In this document: positions 6,713 through 15,081 of the stretch, in pieces
Position numbering within the stretch: the first letter of the stretch is position 1
How the letters are laid out: every line of letters starts with the position of its first letter
Source: an uncultured Prevotella sp.
GTDB taxonomy: Bacteria > Bacteroidota > Bacteroidia > Bacteroidales > Bacteroidaceae
DNA: 19,791 nt
Direction of reading: 5' to 3'
NCBI GenBank assembly: GCA_900555035.1
Contig: USJX01000052.1
Coordinates: forward strand, 1-19,791
Position numbers and translations under genes: made by a program
The notes under the pieces: generated by a model
Told to the model about the DNA's origin: nothing
What the model saw: the letters and a program-made list of their open reading frames with translations, nothing else
The model's database searches: none

Positions 6713-8986
6713 TCACTTTTTTGAGAACGAATAAGGAATATCTTCTTCTTGAATGCCACGCTGCAAGTTAGGTTGTTCTGACAGGCGATACAAAATTTCA
6801 GCACCTTGTTTTAAAATACTTATATCTAAATAGTTATGAGTATATTCCTTCCCATTAAGAAACATTTCTGCCACATAGCATTCCTTGCCTTCCGAGTGAA
6901 TATTCACCTTCTTTCCATCCTCCAAATGGAGTTTCATCGACTTAAAATAGGGAGTTCCTAACACATATTGACCAGAACCAGGACAAACCGGATAGAAACC
7001 CATGGCAGAGAACACATACCAAGCAGAAGTCTGCCCATTATCCTCATCACCACAATATCCATCGGGAGTTGGAGAATAGAGCCTATCCATTACCTGGCGA
7101 ACCCAATACTGGCTCTTCCAAGGCTGACCACTATATCCATAAAGATAGATAGCATGCTGGATGGGCTGGTTGCCATGGGCATAATTACCCATGTTCATCA
7201 CCTGCATCTCACGGATTTCATGAATGGTAAAGCCATAATAACTGTTGTCGAATATCGGAGGAAGAATAAACACGGAATCGAGCATCTGATTGAAAGAATC
7301 CCTACCACCCATCAACCTGATCAATCCCTGCGGATCGTGGAACACCGACCAGGTGTAATGCCAGGCATTACCCTCGGTAAAAGCATCGCCCCACTTCAAC
7401 GGATTAAAAGGAGACTGGAACCTGCCATTCAGACACCTTCCACGCATGAGATTCGTTTCCTTATCAAAGACATTCTGATAATTCATCGCACGCCTGGCAA
7501 AAGGCTTCAACTCTTTTTCCGATTTCCCAAAAGCCTTACCCAATTGGTAGATGCACCAGTCATCATAGGCATATTCCAAGGTACGCGCCACACTCTCGTT
7601 GATTTTCACATCGTATGGCACAAATCCTAACTCATTGTAATACTCATGTCCCAAACGTCCCGTGGATTGAATCTTCGGATGAACCGCATGGGTGCCATTC
7701 ACTACAGCCTTCCAAAGCGTCTCGACATCATAGCCACGCAAACCAGAAAGATAGGCATCGGCAACCACAGAAGCAGAATTATTGCCCACCATACAGTTAC
7801 GATGGCCAGGACTAGCCCACTCGGGCAGAAATCCACTCTCCCGATAAGTATTGGCAAGGCCCGCCTGTATCTTCACGTTGACAGATGGATACATCAAATT
7901 AAGAAGCGGAAAAAGGCTGCGGAAAGTATCCCAGAAGCCAGTATCCGTAAACATGTATCCCTTCTGCACCGTTCCGTCATAAGGACTATAATGCACTATT
8001 TTGCCTGCCGCATCCTTTTCGTAGAAAGCACGAGGAAAGAGCACGGAGCGATAAAGACAGCTATAGAAGGTGCGGAGATGGTCGATATTCTCATCTTCCA
8101 CTTCTATCCTACCCAAGATTTCATTCCAACGATGCCTACCTTGCAGCTTAAGCTGTTCCATATCGGAACCTCCCAATTCCTTGAGATTCTGGCAGGCCTG
8201 CGCACTGCTGATAAACGAAGAAGCCACACGAGCCTGAATCTTTTCTCCACGACGGCGGGTCTTGAAGGTGATGATGGCACCCACATGATGGGCTTTCTGC
8301 TCGCTGGCAGCAAGCAGTTTGCCATCCTTCACGCTCACGAAAGTGACAAAGTCGTGGTCGAACTCGATAACAAAGTAATTACGGAAATTATCTGGCACTC
8401 CTCCACTGTTGCGGGTAGAATAACCTACTACCCTCCGCTCGGCAGGAAGCACCTGGATGCAGCTCCCCTTGTCGAAGGCATCGATTACCACATTCGCCTG
8501 GTCGGTTTGGGGAAAAGTGAAAGTCATCAAAGCTGCACGCTCCGTAGGACACAGTTCTGCCGTCACATCATAATCGGCAAGATAAACACTATAATAATAA
8601 GGTGTAGCCGTTTCTGCCTTATGAGAGAACCAGCTGGCACGCTTTTCTTCATGAAACACAGGTTTGCCAACAGTAGGCATCAGCGAAAATTGCCCGTAGT
8701 CATTAATCCACGGACTGGGCTGGTGGGTCTGCTTCAATCCCCGCATCTTTTTAGCCGCATACGTATATTGCCATCCATCTCCCATCTTTCCGGTCTGTGG
8801 CACCCAGAAGTTCATGCCCCAAGGCATGGCTATGGCAGGATAGGTATTACCGGCGGAAAGCCCATGGTCGGAATCTGTACCCATGAGTGGATTAACATAA
8901 TCCACCGCATTTTGCATGTTCACCCTGACGGCTTGCGCCATCAAGGTGAAACACAAATATAGAAGTAAAAGCGATTTTCTTTTCAT
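6713..8986 (-). CDS. GH92 exo-alpha-mannosidase, periplasmic
   Basis: A 757-residue glycoside hydrolase family 92 enzyme; the family consists of calcium-dependent, inverting exo-alpha-mannosidases. A type I signal peptide ends near residue 19 (LMAQA) with no lipobox. Family motifs are present along the length: GDGWQYTY (69-76), HQPSPWINDYGQF (88-100), GFWDTFRSLFPL (350-361), EWASPGHRNCMVGN (389-402), EGNAWHYTW (538-546) and GDEDNGQTSAWY (646-657). Glu538 and Asp649 sit 111 residues apart, like the acid Glu533 and base Asp644 of Bt3990, so the enzyme should be active. It starts 63 bases behind the HTCS with no promoter visible between, so co-transcription with the HTCS is likely. Linkage preference cannot be told from sequence. 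It is the only mannoside-related gene seen here and sits oddly beside the fructanase. Confidence 0.95.
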   Translation of the reverse strand: MKRKSLLLLYLCFTLMAQAVRVNMQNAVDYVNPLMGTDSDHGLSAGNTYPAIAMPWGMNFWVPQTGKMGDGWQYTYAAKKMRGLKQTHQPSPWINDYGQFSLMPTVGKPVFHEEKRASWFSHKAETATPYYYSVYLADYDVTAELCPTERAALMTFTFPQTDQANVVIDAFDKGSCIQVLPAERRVVGYSTRNSGGVPDNFRNYFVIEFDHDFVTFVSVKDGKLLAASEQKAHHVGAIITFKTRRRGEKIQARVASSFISSAQACQNLKELGGSDMEQLKLQGRHRWNEILGRIEVEDENIDHLRTFYSCLYRSVLFPRAFYEKDAAGKIVHYSPYDGTVQKGYMFTDTGFWDTFRSLFPLLNLMYPSVNVKIQAGLANTYRESGFLPEWASPGHRNCMVGNNSASVVADAYLSGLRGYDVETLWKAVVNGTHAVHPKIQSTGRLGHEYYNELGFVPYDVKINESVARTLEYAYDDWCIYQLGKAFGKSEKELKPFARRAMNYQNVFDKETNLMRGRCLNGRFQSPFNPLKWGDAFTEGNAWHYTWSVFHDPQGLIRLMGGRDSFNQMLDSVFILPPIFDNSYYGFTIHEIREMQVMNMGNYAHGNQPIQHAIYLYGYSGQPWKSQYWVRQVMDRLYSPTPDGYCGDEDNGQTSAWYVFSAMGFYPVCPGSGQYVLGTPYFKSMKLHLEDGKKVNIHSEGKECYVAEMFLNGKEYTHNYLDISILKQGAEILYRLSEQPNLQRGIQEEDIPYSFSKK

Positions 8987-9049
8987 CGTCAGGATTTATA
9001 GTTAGTAATAATCGTCTGTAATAACCGCCTGTATGAATCATCTATTGAA

Positions 9050-11851
9050 TCATACGTTCCCCACGTCACCAGGCAACATACCAAACTCATCTTTAAAACA
9101 CTTGGTGAAATAAGACGGAGCAGAGAAACCAACATCATAGGCAACCTCGGAGACACTCATGCTGCGGCTTTCAAGCAGTCGCTTTGCCTTTGCCAAACGG
9201 GCCTTGCGGAGCAAATCCACCACAGAAGAACCAGTCATCGCCTTCACCTTACGATACAGCTGCACGCGGCTCAAGCCAATCTGCTTACCAATATCCTCTA
9301 CACCAAACTCGCTGTCGGAGAGATTCTTCTGGATGATGGAATGCAGCTGCTTGAGGAACTGCTTGTCACGATCTTCCAGATGCGATTCCGCAATTTCCTG
9401 CTCAGCCTCCTTGGAACCCTGGAAAAGACGCTTCAGAAGCTTGCGCTGTTTCAGGAGATTCTCAATGCGAGCCAGGAGCACCTTGCTATGGAATGGCTTG
9501 GTAATATAGGAGTCGGCTCCATGTTCGTAACCTTCTGCACGATGCTCCTCAAGATTCTTTGCCGTGAGCATAATGACTGGAATATGCGAAGTAGCCGTAT
9601 GGGTTTTCAACTGTTCTGTAAACACCAAACCGTTCATCACCGGCATCATTACATCGCAAATCACCAAATCGGGCACTTCCCTCTTGGCAACTTCCAATCC
9701 CTCCTTGCCATCGGCAGCCTCCAAAACAATGTAGGAATCCTGCAAAAGGGTATGCTCATACTGGCGGATGTCGTTATTATCATCAATAACCAGGATGGTT
9801 GGCTTGTTGGTATTCTCGCTAACCAGCTGCTGGACTTTTCCACATTTTCTTTCGCCATCATCTATATATTGCAATACCGACTCATCTACCGCACAGTTGC
9901 AATTTGATACAGAAGCATTTACAGAGTTATCAACACTATCATCATCTATGTGGATAACCTGTTCGTCTGCGACTTGCTTTCGTGGTATTTCCACAATAAA
10001 GTCAGAGCCCTTACCCAATTCACTCTCAACCCAGACTTCACCCATATGCAGTTCCACAAACGACTTGACCAAAGCCAATCCAATGCCAGTACCGCTGGCA
10101 GCACCTTTAGCCTGGAAGAAGCGTTCAAAAATTTGAGCAGTCTCTTCCTTCTCGATTCCCTTGCCCGTATCTCGTACATGCAGACGCAGCTTTTCACCTT
10201 CATCTTCCAGAGAGACAAAGATATCGCCACCTGTTGGAGTATATTTCAAGGCATTGCTCAAGAGATTGAAGACCACACGAGCCATCTTCTCCTTATCTGC
10301 CACCATCTCATGATTTTCCTTCAAGTTTTCCATATTCAAATGAAGCTTGATATGCTTGCGTTCGGCGGTGAGCTGGAAATCGCCCACCCACATGGTCAAG
10401 GCTTTCACTATGTCGAAGCGATAGAGTTCCAGTCCCATCTTTCCATTCTGAATCTTTCGGAAATCGAGGATATTACTTACCAACTGCTGCAGCGCAATGG
10501 CATTACGCTTCACCATCTTCAAGAGTTCCCTGCTCTTACCCTTGATGCCATTATCCTCCAAGAGCATCTCCACAGGGTCGGCAATCAACGTTAACGGAGT
10601 TCGAAGTTCATGACTGATATTCGTAAAGAATACCAGGCGAGAATGGGTCAGTTCCATAACCTCCTCATTCAGACGCTTCAATTCTTCGTTCTTTACTTCC
10701 AGCTCCCCATTCACTCGCTTCAGTTCATCATTGGTTTTAGCCAGTTCCTCGTTGAGTTTCGCCTTTATCACATAGCCACGGAAAACCATGGTAGAGGCAA
10801 CCAGACATACAAAGAGGAACAGGCACAATCCTACCAGCATGATTTTCTGAGAGTTATAATCAGCCAGATATCGATCAACCTGTTTATGCAAGGTTTTCAG
10901 ATTGCGGGCTTGTCGCTCTGCATCCCTAGCCTCCATCAAGGTGAGTTCAGCATTTGCCTTGGTAATGATAGAGGTACTCATATAGTTATCGCGCTTATAA
11001 GGTTGATGCTTCAGAATCTTCATTGCCAGGGCTATCACCTCATCGCCCTTGGTAGGATAGAGATAGGAAGCCTCGAAGATGCCGTCACGCACCAGTTCCA
11101 GGCCACCACCCTCGGTAGCCATTCCATCCACGCCGGTATATTTATAGTTGCGCTTCACACCCATCTGCTGAACTGCCACATAGGCACCCCATGCCAGCCG
11201 GTCGTTGTGGGCAAAGACATAATCAAAATCTTGCGTCTTCTTCAAGATTCTTTTCATTGCCCTTATACCACCTTCTTCCTTCCAGTTTCCACTCTCAGAA
11301 GCAACCATCTGAATACCAGGATAAGATTTGATGGCATCCATAAAGCCACGATGACGCTCCATGGCAGGCGATGAACCTTCCAAGCCACCTATTTCGACAA
11401 CACGTCCATGCCCCTGCAACTGCTGGGCAACAAACTTACCCATCGAATTGCCTATGGTATAGTTATCGCAACCGATGAATGACGTATATTTGTCAGAATT
11501 GGTCTTGCGATCATAAAGTATCACAGGAATACCTTTGTCGTGAGCACGCTCCATGGCCTTAGAGATGGCACTCAACTGATTAGGAGAGATGATGAGCAGA
11601 TCGACCCCCTCGTCTATAAACTGGTTAACCTGCTTGTTCTGCAATACATTATCATCATTCGACGAAGCAAGTTTCACTATAATGGAATCATTGAGATACT
11701 CACTCGTCTTCAACTCATCATTGAGCTTATCACGCCAGACATCCTCTGAGCATTGAGAAACACCAATGACAAACTTCTTGGGTTGCTTGCTACAGCTGCC
11801 TAGCAACACGAGAAATGCCATATATATAATAAGGTGCAAATAACGTTTCAT
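9050..11851 (-). CDS. Hybrid two-component system sensor/regulator with ribose/fructose-type binding-protein sensor
   Basis: All parts of a phosphorelay lie in one 933-residue protein. Order: N-terminal signal segment with lipobox-like LLGSC (Cys20); periplasmic binding-protein sensor (about 26-310; YDRK 113-116, ERHRGF 165-170, HND 215-217, GVDG 240-243); one membrane helix (337-357); coiled coil (about 365-402); histidine kinase with phospho-acceptor His414 (NISHELRTPL), N-box (529-538), DTGKGI (561-566) and GTGIGLAL (587-594); receiver with acidic pair 690-691, phospho-Asp733 and Lys785; AraC DNA-binding domain (about 845-925). The sensor type is that of BT1754, the fructose-sensing HTCS of Bacteroides thetaiotaomicron, so a fructose-like ligand is likely. 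A 55-residue acidic linker (about 626-683) with a CNC triplet joins kinase and receiver. It should activate the adjacent sugar-use genes. Confidence 0.93.
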   Translation of the reverse strand: MKRYLHLIIYMAFLVLLGSCSKQPKKFVIGVSQCSEDVWRDKLNDELKTSEYLNDSIIVKLASSNDDNVLQNKQVNQFIDEGVDLLIISPNQLSAISKAMERAHDKGIPVILYDRKTNSDKYTSFIGCDNYTIGNSMGKFVAQQLQGHGRVVEIGGLEGSSPAMERHRGFMDAIKSYPGIQMVASESGNWKEEGGIRAMKRILKKTQDFDYVFAHNDRLAWGAYVAVQQMGVKRNYKYTGVDGMATEGGGLELVRDGIFEASYLYPTKGDEVIALAMKILKHQPYKRDNYMSTSIITKANAELTLMEARDAERQARNLKTLHKQVDRYLADYNSQKIMLVGLCLFLFVCLVASTMVFRGYVIKAKLNEELAKTNDELKRVNGELEVKNEELKRLNEEVMELTHSRLVFFTNISHELRTPLTLIADPVEMLLEDNGIKGKSRELLKMVKRNAIALQQLVSNILDFRKIQNGKMGLELYRFDIVKALTMWVGDFQLTAERKHIKLHLNMENLKENHEMVADKEKMARVVFNLLSNALKYTPTGGDIFVSLEDEGEKLRLHVRDTGKGIEKEETAQIFERFFQAKGAASGTGIGLALVKSFVELHMGEVWVESELGKGSDFIVEIPRKQVADEQVIHIDDDSVDNSVNASVSNCNCAVDESVLQYIDDGERKCGKVQQLVSENTNKPTILVIDDNNDIRQYEHTLLQDSYIVLEAADGKEGLEVAKREVPDLVICDVMMPVMNGLVFTEQLKTHTATSHIPVIMLTAKNLEEHRAEGYEHGADSYITKPFHSKVLLARIENLLKQRKLLKRLFQGSKEAEQEIAESHLEDRDKQFLKQLHSIIQKNLSDSEFGVEDIGKQIGLSRVQLYRKVKAMTGSSVVDLLRKARLAKAKRLLESRSMSVSEVAYDVGFSAPSYFTKCFKDEFGMLPGDVGNV

Positions 11852-11921
11852 ATCGCTTATACGTTTGTTATATTAAAAGATTGTTCACTTAGAGAAAGCC
11901 TTAAAGAACGACTTTTCGGTG

Positions 11922-11929
11922 CAAATTTA
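11922..11929 (-). promoter_or_regulatory. -7 element of the HTCS promoter
   Basis: TAAATTTG, continuing CACC, lies on the minus strand 70 bases before the HTCS start. No clear -33 TTTG is found at 19-21 bases. The divergent aspA promoter is about 90 bases away. Confidence 0.65.
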
Positions 11930-12015
11930 CAACTTTTTTTGGTTTTCTATGCATTTGGTTCGTTTTTTACAAATATAAAGCAAAGATTTTTAAAGAAGAT
12001 TATCAAAAAATGCAT

Positions 12016-12023
12016 TAATTTTG
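12016..12023 (+). promoter_or_regulatory. -7 element of the aspA promoter
   Basis: TAATTTTG, continuing CACC, lies 75 bases before the aspA start. A TTTT tract at 11987-11991 is slightly too far to be a standard -33 element. Confidence 0.7.
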
Positions 12024-12098
12024 CACCCAGAAAGATATATAACGAAAAAAATAAGCAATCGACAATAAATAGTATAAACAACAAAAACTAAAAATATT

Positions 12099-13517
12099 AT
12101 GGCTGAAGAGAAAAAATTTAGAGTAGAGTCAGACCTTTTAGGTGAACTCAAGGTTCCTGCTGAAGCACTTTATGGTGTACAGACACAGCGCGGTATCAAC
12201 AACTACCACATCTCTCGCAAGACGATGTGCAGCTATCCAGACTTCATCATCGCTATCGCATACGTGAAACTGGCTGCTATTGAGACCAACCACACCCTCG
12301 GCGTTATCAACGACGAGATTTCAGGTGCCATCTCTCAGGCTTGCCGCGAAATCATCGAAGGCAAATGGCATGAGAACTTCCCTATCGACATGGTACAGGG
12401 TGGTGCAGGTACATCTGTCAACATGAATGCCAACGAGGTAATCGCCAACCGTGCACTCGAAATTATGGGACACGAAAAGGCTGACTACCAGTACTGTTCT
12501 CCTAACGACCATTGCAATTGTGGCCAGAGTACCAACGATGTATATCCTACTTCTATCCGCCTGGCTCTCATCCGTATGAACACCCATTTGATAGGTGCCC
12601 TTACAGGTTTGATCAGCGCATTCCGCTATAAGGCAGATGAGTATGCCGACGTTATCAAGATGGGCCGCACCCAGTTGCAGGATGCAGTTCCTATGTCTTT
12701 CGGACAGGAATTCAATGCATACGCCAACAACCTGGAAGAGGAAATCCTCAACCTGGAGCGCAACGTGAAGCTCCTACACGAAATCAACATGGGTGGTACA
12801 GCCATCGGTACAGGCTTGAATGCCGTTCCTGGCTTTGCCAAGCTCTGCGCAGCTAACCTCAGCAAGCTGACAGGTGAGAACTTCGAGACAGCTACCGACC
12901 TGGTAGAGGCAACCCCAGATACCGGTGCTTACGTAAGCTACTCTTCAGCTCTGAAGCGCCTGGCTATCAAGTTGTCTAAGATCTGTAACGACCTCCGCCT
13001 GATGGCATCAGGTCCTCGTTGCGGCTTGAACGAAATCAACCTTCCTCCTAAGGCACCAGGTTCTTCTATCATGCCAGGCAAGGTGAACCCAGTGATCCCA
13101 GAGGTAACCAACCAGGTTTGCTTCAAGGTAATCGGTAACGATGCCACAGTAAGCTTCGCAGCAGAGGCAGGACAGTTGGAGTTGAACGTAATGGAACCTA
13201 TCATCACCGAGAGTCTCTTCGAGAGCTTGACATGGATGAAGAATGCCATCGAGACCTTGACATCTGAGTGTATCCTCGGCATCACCGTGAACAAGGAGCG
13301 TTGCTACGAGATGGTAAAGAACAGTATCGGTATCGTAACCGCCCTCAATCCCATCATCGGATACAAGAAGAGTTCCAAGGTGGCTAAGGAAGCTCATGCT
13401 ACAGGACGCTCTGTTTATGACATCGTCATCGAGCAGGGAATCATGAGCAAGGAAGAACTCGACAAGGCACTCGACCCTAAGGAGATGCTGCAGTCGCACA
13501 AGTTTACGCTGAAATAA
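12099..13517 (+). CDS. aspA: Aspartate ammonia-lyase (aspartase)
   Basis: A cytoplasmic tetrameric enzyme that turns L-aspartate into fumarate and ammonia. In gut Bacteroidota this feeds the fumarate respiration branch that ends in succinate. At 472 residues it has the normal family length. The fumarase/aspartase signature GSSIMPGKVNP is at 321-331 with the catalytic serine loop; the substrate-binding regions GAGTSVNMNANE (102-113) and GQSTNDVYPT (142-151) are intact. The phrase NEINLPPKAPGSS and the following PEVTNQV favour aspartase over class II fumarase. The ATG at 12099 follows a TAATTTTGCACC promoter, and a strong hairpin terminator follows the stop, so it is a single-gene unit divergent from the HTCS. 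Confidence 0.95.
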   Translation: MAEEKKFRVESDLLGELKVPAEALYGVQTQRGINNYHISRKTMCSYPDFIIAIAYVKLAAIETNHTLGVINDEISGAISQACREIIEGKWHENFPIDMVQGGAGTSVNMNANEVIANRALEIMGHEKADYQYCSPNDHCNCGQSTNDVYPTSIRLALIRMNTHLIGALTGLISAFRYKADEYADVIKMGRTQLQDAVPMSFGQEFNAYANNLEEEILNLERNVKLLHEINMGGTAIGTGLNAVPGFAKLCAANLSKLTGENFETATDLVEATPDTGAYVSYSSALKRLAIKLSKICNDLRLMASGPRCGLNEINLPPKAPGSSIMPGKVNPVIPEVTNQVCFKVIGNDATVSFAAEAGQLELNVMEPIITESLFESLTWMKNAIETLTSECILGITVNKERCYEMVKNSIGIVTALNPIIGYKKSSKVAKEAHATGRSVYDIVIEQGIMSKEELDKALDPKEMLQSHKFTLK

Positions 13518-13560
13518 ATTTTTCCATAACCAGTCAGCTCATTAGCTGATAACACAAGAA

Positions 13561-13608
13561 ACCTGTAAGCGTATTCCCATTTTTGGAATACAGCTTACAG
13601 GTTCTTTT
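13561..13608 (+). terminator. Intrinsic terminator of aspA
   Basis: Arms 13561-13570 and 13593-13602 are perfect inverted copies (ACCTGTAAGC), with further pairing inside (TATTCC/GGAATA) and TCTTTTTA after the stem on the plus strand. The convergent regulator ends at 13626; on its strand the stem is followed by TTCTTGTGTT, so it may also act weakly in that direction. Confidence 0.85.
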
Positions 13609-13625
13609 TATATCATTTCAAAAAA

Positions 13626-14471
13626 TCATTCCTGATTGCGATAAGCCAGCGGCGACATTCCCGAGCGAAGCTTAAAGAAATTGGTCATGGCACTCTGGTC
13701 GCTAAAATGCAGGTAATCAGCAATTTCCCCCATCGTCATATCCGATTGTTTCAGAAGATTGCATATCTCCTTATACAATAAGGATGTAATGTGGTCATTC
13801 ACCGTGGTGCCGGAAATCTCCTTAATCATCCTCGAAAGATAAGGAGAAGATACATTCAGTTTATCGGCATAGAATCGAATCTGCCGCTCGGTGCGGAAAT
13901 AGCGATAAAGGAGATGGAGAAATATCTCATATACCTCTTTCTTATGTCGCAAATCGCGCGTAACGGATACATTCTCGTAGGGAAGTTCGGAAACCAGGAG
14001 CTTCAATACATTCACCATCGACTGTATCATCTCCACCTTATAGATGTGCTGATGGCACACGATGTCACGAATCATGTGGATGATGTCAAGCGCTGCCTTC
14101 TGCTTGTCTGCCGAGAGTCGATAAACCACATCGGCAGTGATTTCCTCATCCACCAGAATAGCTTCCGCCTCGAAATCTGCCGACATGTTAGAAAAGGCAA
14201 CGATATGCTTGGGTGAGATAACTAGCAATTCGCTAGGTATCAACATTCTCTCAGGTACATCGGTTTCAGCACCCTGCTGAAGAACCTTCATTTGGATGTT
14301 TCCCCTGGTCACCAATACCAGTTTGGTAAACAGAGTGCGCTCCAGAGCCATCTCTTTGAATTCATTCTCGCATAAATCGTCGATATAGATATGTGCGGCA
14401 TAAGCCCCGAATATGCTTTCAAGATGGTGTCGAGCGGCAAACTCTTTTAAGTTATATACTTGCTGCTTCAT
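13626..14471 (-). CDS. AraC-family transcriptional regulator
   Basis: A 281-residue soluble one-component regulator with no signal peptide or membrane helix. The N-terminal half (about 1-170) looks like a cupin-type ligand-binding or dimer domain (FTKLVLVTRGNIQMKV near 48-63; ELLVISPKHIVAFS near 81-94). The C-terminal 100 residues hold two helix-turn-helix motifs of the AraC type: IRFYADKLNVSSPYLSRMIKEISG (about 199-222) and MGEIADYLHFSDQSAMTNFFKLRSGMSPLAYR (about 247-278). It is convergent with aspA and upstream of the DnaA-box cluster. Its own promoter has a TAAATTTG element at 14498-14505. Nothing near it names its target, so its effector and regulon are unknown. Confidence 0.9.
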   Translation of the reverse strand: MKQQVYNLKEFAARHHLESIFGAYAAHIYIDDLCENEFKEMALERTLFTKLVLVTRGNIQMKVLQQGAETDVPERMLIPSELLVISPKHIVAFSNMSADFEAEAILVDEEITADVVYRLSADKQKAALDIIHMIRDIVCHQHIYKVEMIQSMVNVLKLLVSELPYENVSVTRDLRHKKEVYEIFLHLLYRYFRTERQIRFYADKLNVSSPYLSRMIKEISGTTVNDHITSLLYKEICNLLKQSDMTMGEIADYLHFSDQSAMTNFFKLRSGMSPLAYRNQE

Positions 14472-14497
14472 AAAGACCCATAATTTTTAGTTGAGGA

Positions 14498-14529
14498 CAA
14501 ATTTACGATTTTATTTTGGAAAATGCAAG
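14498..14529 (-). promoter_or_regulatory. Promoter of the AraC-family regulator
   Basis: TAAATTTG (14498-14505) lies 27 bases before the start codon on the minus strand. CTTG at 14526-14529, 20 bases further up, matches three of four bases of the -33 TTTG element. Confidence 0.65.
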
Positions 14530-14627
14530 AAACCTATGGATAAAAAATGTGAAGAACTTAAACAGCTCACGTTATCAACGAAGTTTTCCATACAACATAA
14601 CCACTGATAATCAAACTATTAAGATAG

Positions 14628-14703
14628 TTTTCCACAATTATCCACAATATCCTGGATAACTTTATCAAAACTTATGCACAAAAAAGTGGAAAAGTGTGGA
14701 AAA
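14628..14703. other. Cluster of DnaA-box-like 9-mers
   Basis: Two perfect TTATnCACA boxes (TTATCCACA 14638-14646; TTATGCACA 14672-14680) lie with two one-mismatch boxes (TTTTCCACA 14628-14636; its reverse TGTGGAAAA 14695-14703) and weaker ones (AGTGGAAAA 14685-14693; reverse TTATCCAGG 14651-14659). The outer pairs are each 10 bases apart and point toward each other. An A+T-rich stretch lies at about 14870-15006. This may be a replication origin or a DnaA-binding control site; see findings for evidence against an origin. Confidence 0.6.
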
Positions 14704-14714
14704 GTTTGGCGCAT

Positions 14715-14744
14715 AAAAAAGACACTAACTAAAAAGTTAGTGTC
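14715..14744 (-). terminator. Intrinsic terminator of the tRNA gene
   Basis: A perfect 10-bp stem (14721-14730 with 14735-14744) around a 4-base loop is followed by six T residues on the minus strand. It starts 9 bases behind the tRNA 3' end. Confidence 0.9.
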
Positions 14745-14752
14745 TCTTTAAG

Positions 14753-14826
14753 TAGCGGGAGGGGGCCACGATCCCTCGACCTCCGGATTATGAATCCGAC
14801 GCTCTAACCAGCTGAGCTATCCCGCC
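14753..14826 (-). tRNA. tRNA-Met (anticodon CAT), elongator type
   Basis: A 74-base cloverleaf without an encoded CCA. Acceptor GGCGGGA pairs with TCCCGCT (G1-T72 wobble at the end), D-stem GCTC/GAGC, anticodon stem TCGGA/TCCGG around TTCATAA, discriminator A. The anticodon stem lacks the three G-C pairs of initiator tRNA, so it is an elongator tRNA-Met; a CAT tRNA read as Ile after lysidine modification cannot be excluded. The T-arm is unusual: GAGGG/CCCCC with one A-C mismatch, and a loop ATCGTGG in place of TTCnAnn. Confidence 0.88.
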
Positions 14827-14857
14827 ATCCTTACAAATCATTTCTGAATTGCGGGTG

Positions 14858-14889
14858 CAAAGGTACAACTTTTATTTGATTCCACCAAA
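14858..14889 (-). promoter_or_regulatory. Promoter of the tRNA gene
   Basis: On the minus strand TTTG (14886-14889) and TACCTTTG (14858-14865) are 20 bases apart, a full match to the Bacteroidota -33/-7 consensus. The -7 element continues CACCC and lies 31 bases before the tRNA. Confidence 0.85.
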
Positions 14890-15010
14890 TTTTTTCGGAG
14901 AAATTTTCAAAAAAACTTTTATTTTTTTATTTTTGCCCCTTTTTCACCCCTTTTACACCTATTTATATATAAAAAAAGCGAAAAAGAAAGGTTTTCTGAT
15001 TTTTTTGTGT

Positions 15011-15018
15011 TAACTTTG
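15011..15018 (+). promoter_or_regulatory. -7 element of the permease-ribBA promoter
   Basis: TAACTTTG, continuing CACG, is 63 bases before the ATG at 15082. It overlaps the upstream GTG at 15007, which therefore cannot be the real start. Confidence 0.75.
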
Positions 15019-15081
15019 CACGCTGAAACTGTCAAAGCCCAGAACCAACATCTCGGGAAGACAGCAAACTTGATAAAGAAA

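Noticed and set aside
7646..8962. Long plus-strand open frame of 438 codons
   Set aside because: It lies opposite the GH92 gene, whose motifs are intact; the plus-strand translation shows no domain, signal or sensible composition. It is a shadow frame.
11883..11912. Operator-like GTTCA and GAACGAC pair near the HTCS start
   Set aside because: The arms are short, lie downstream of the -7 element, and lack TTGATACA. Too weak to call autoregulation.
14574..14587. Third copy of the ATGAACGA operator (ATCAACGAAGTTTT) upstream of the AraC regulator
   Set aside because: It has one mismatch in the core, a spacing of 69 rather than 80 bases, and no partner arm; it may be chance in A+T-rich DNA.
15007..15081. 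GTG start at 15007 adding 25 residues to the permease
   Set aside because: The GTG lies on the promoter's -7 element (15011-15018), so it would not be in the message. The ATG at 15082 gives the usual family N-terminus.
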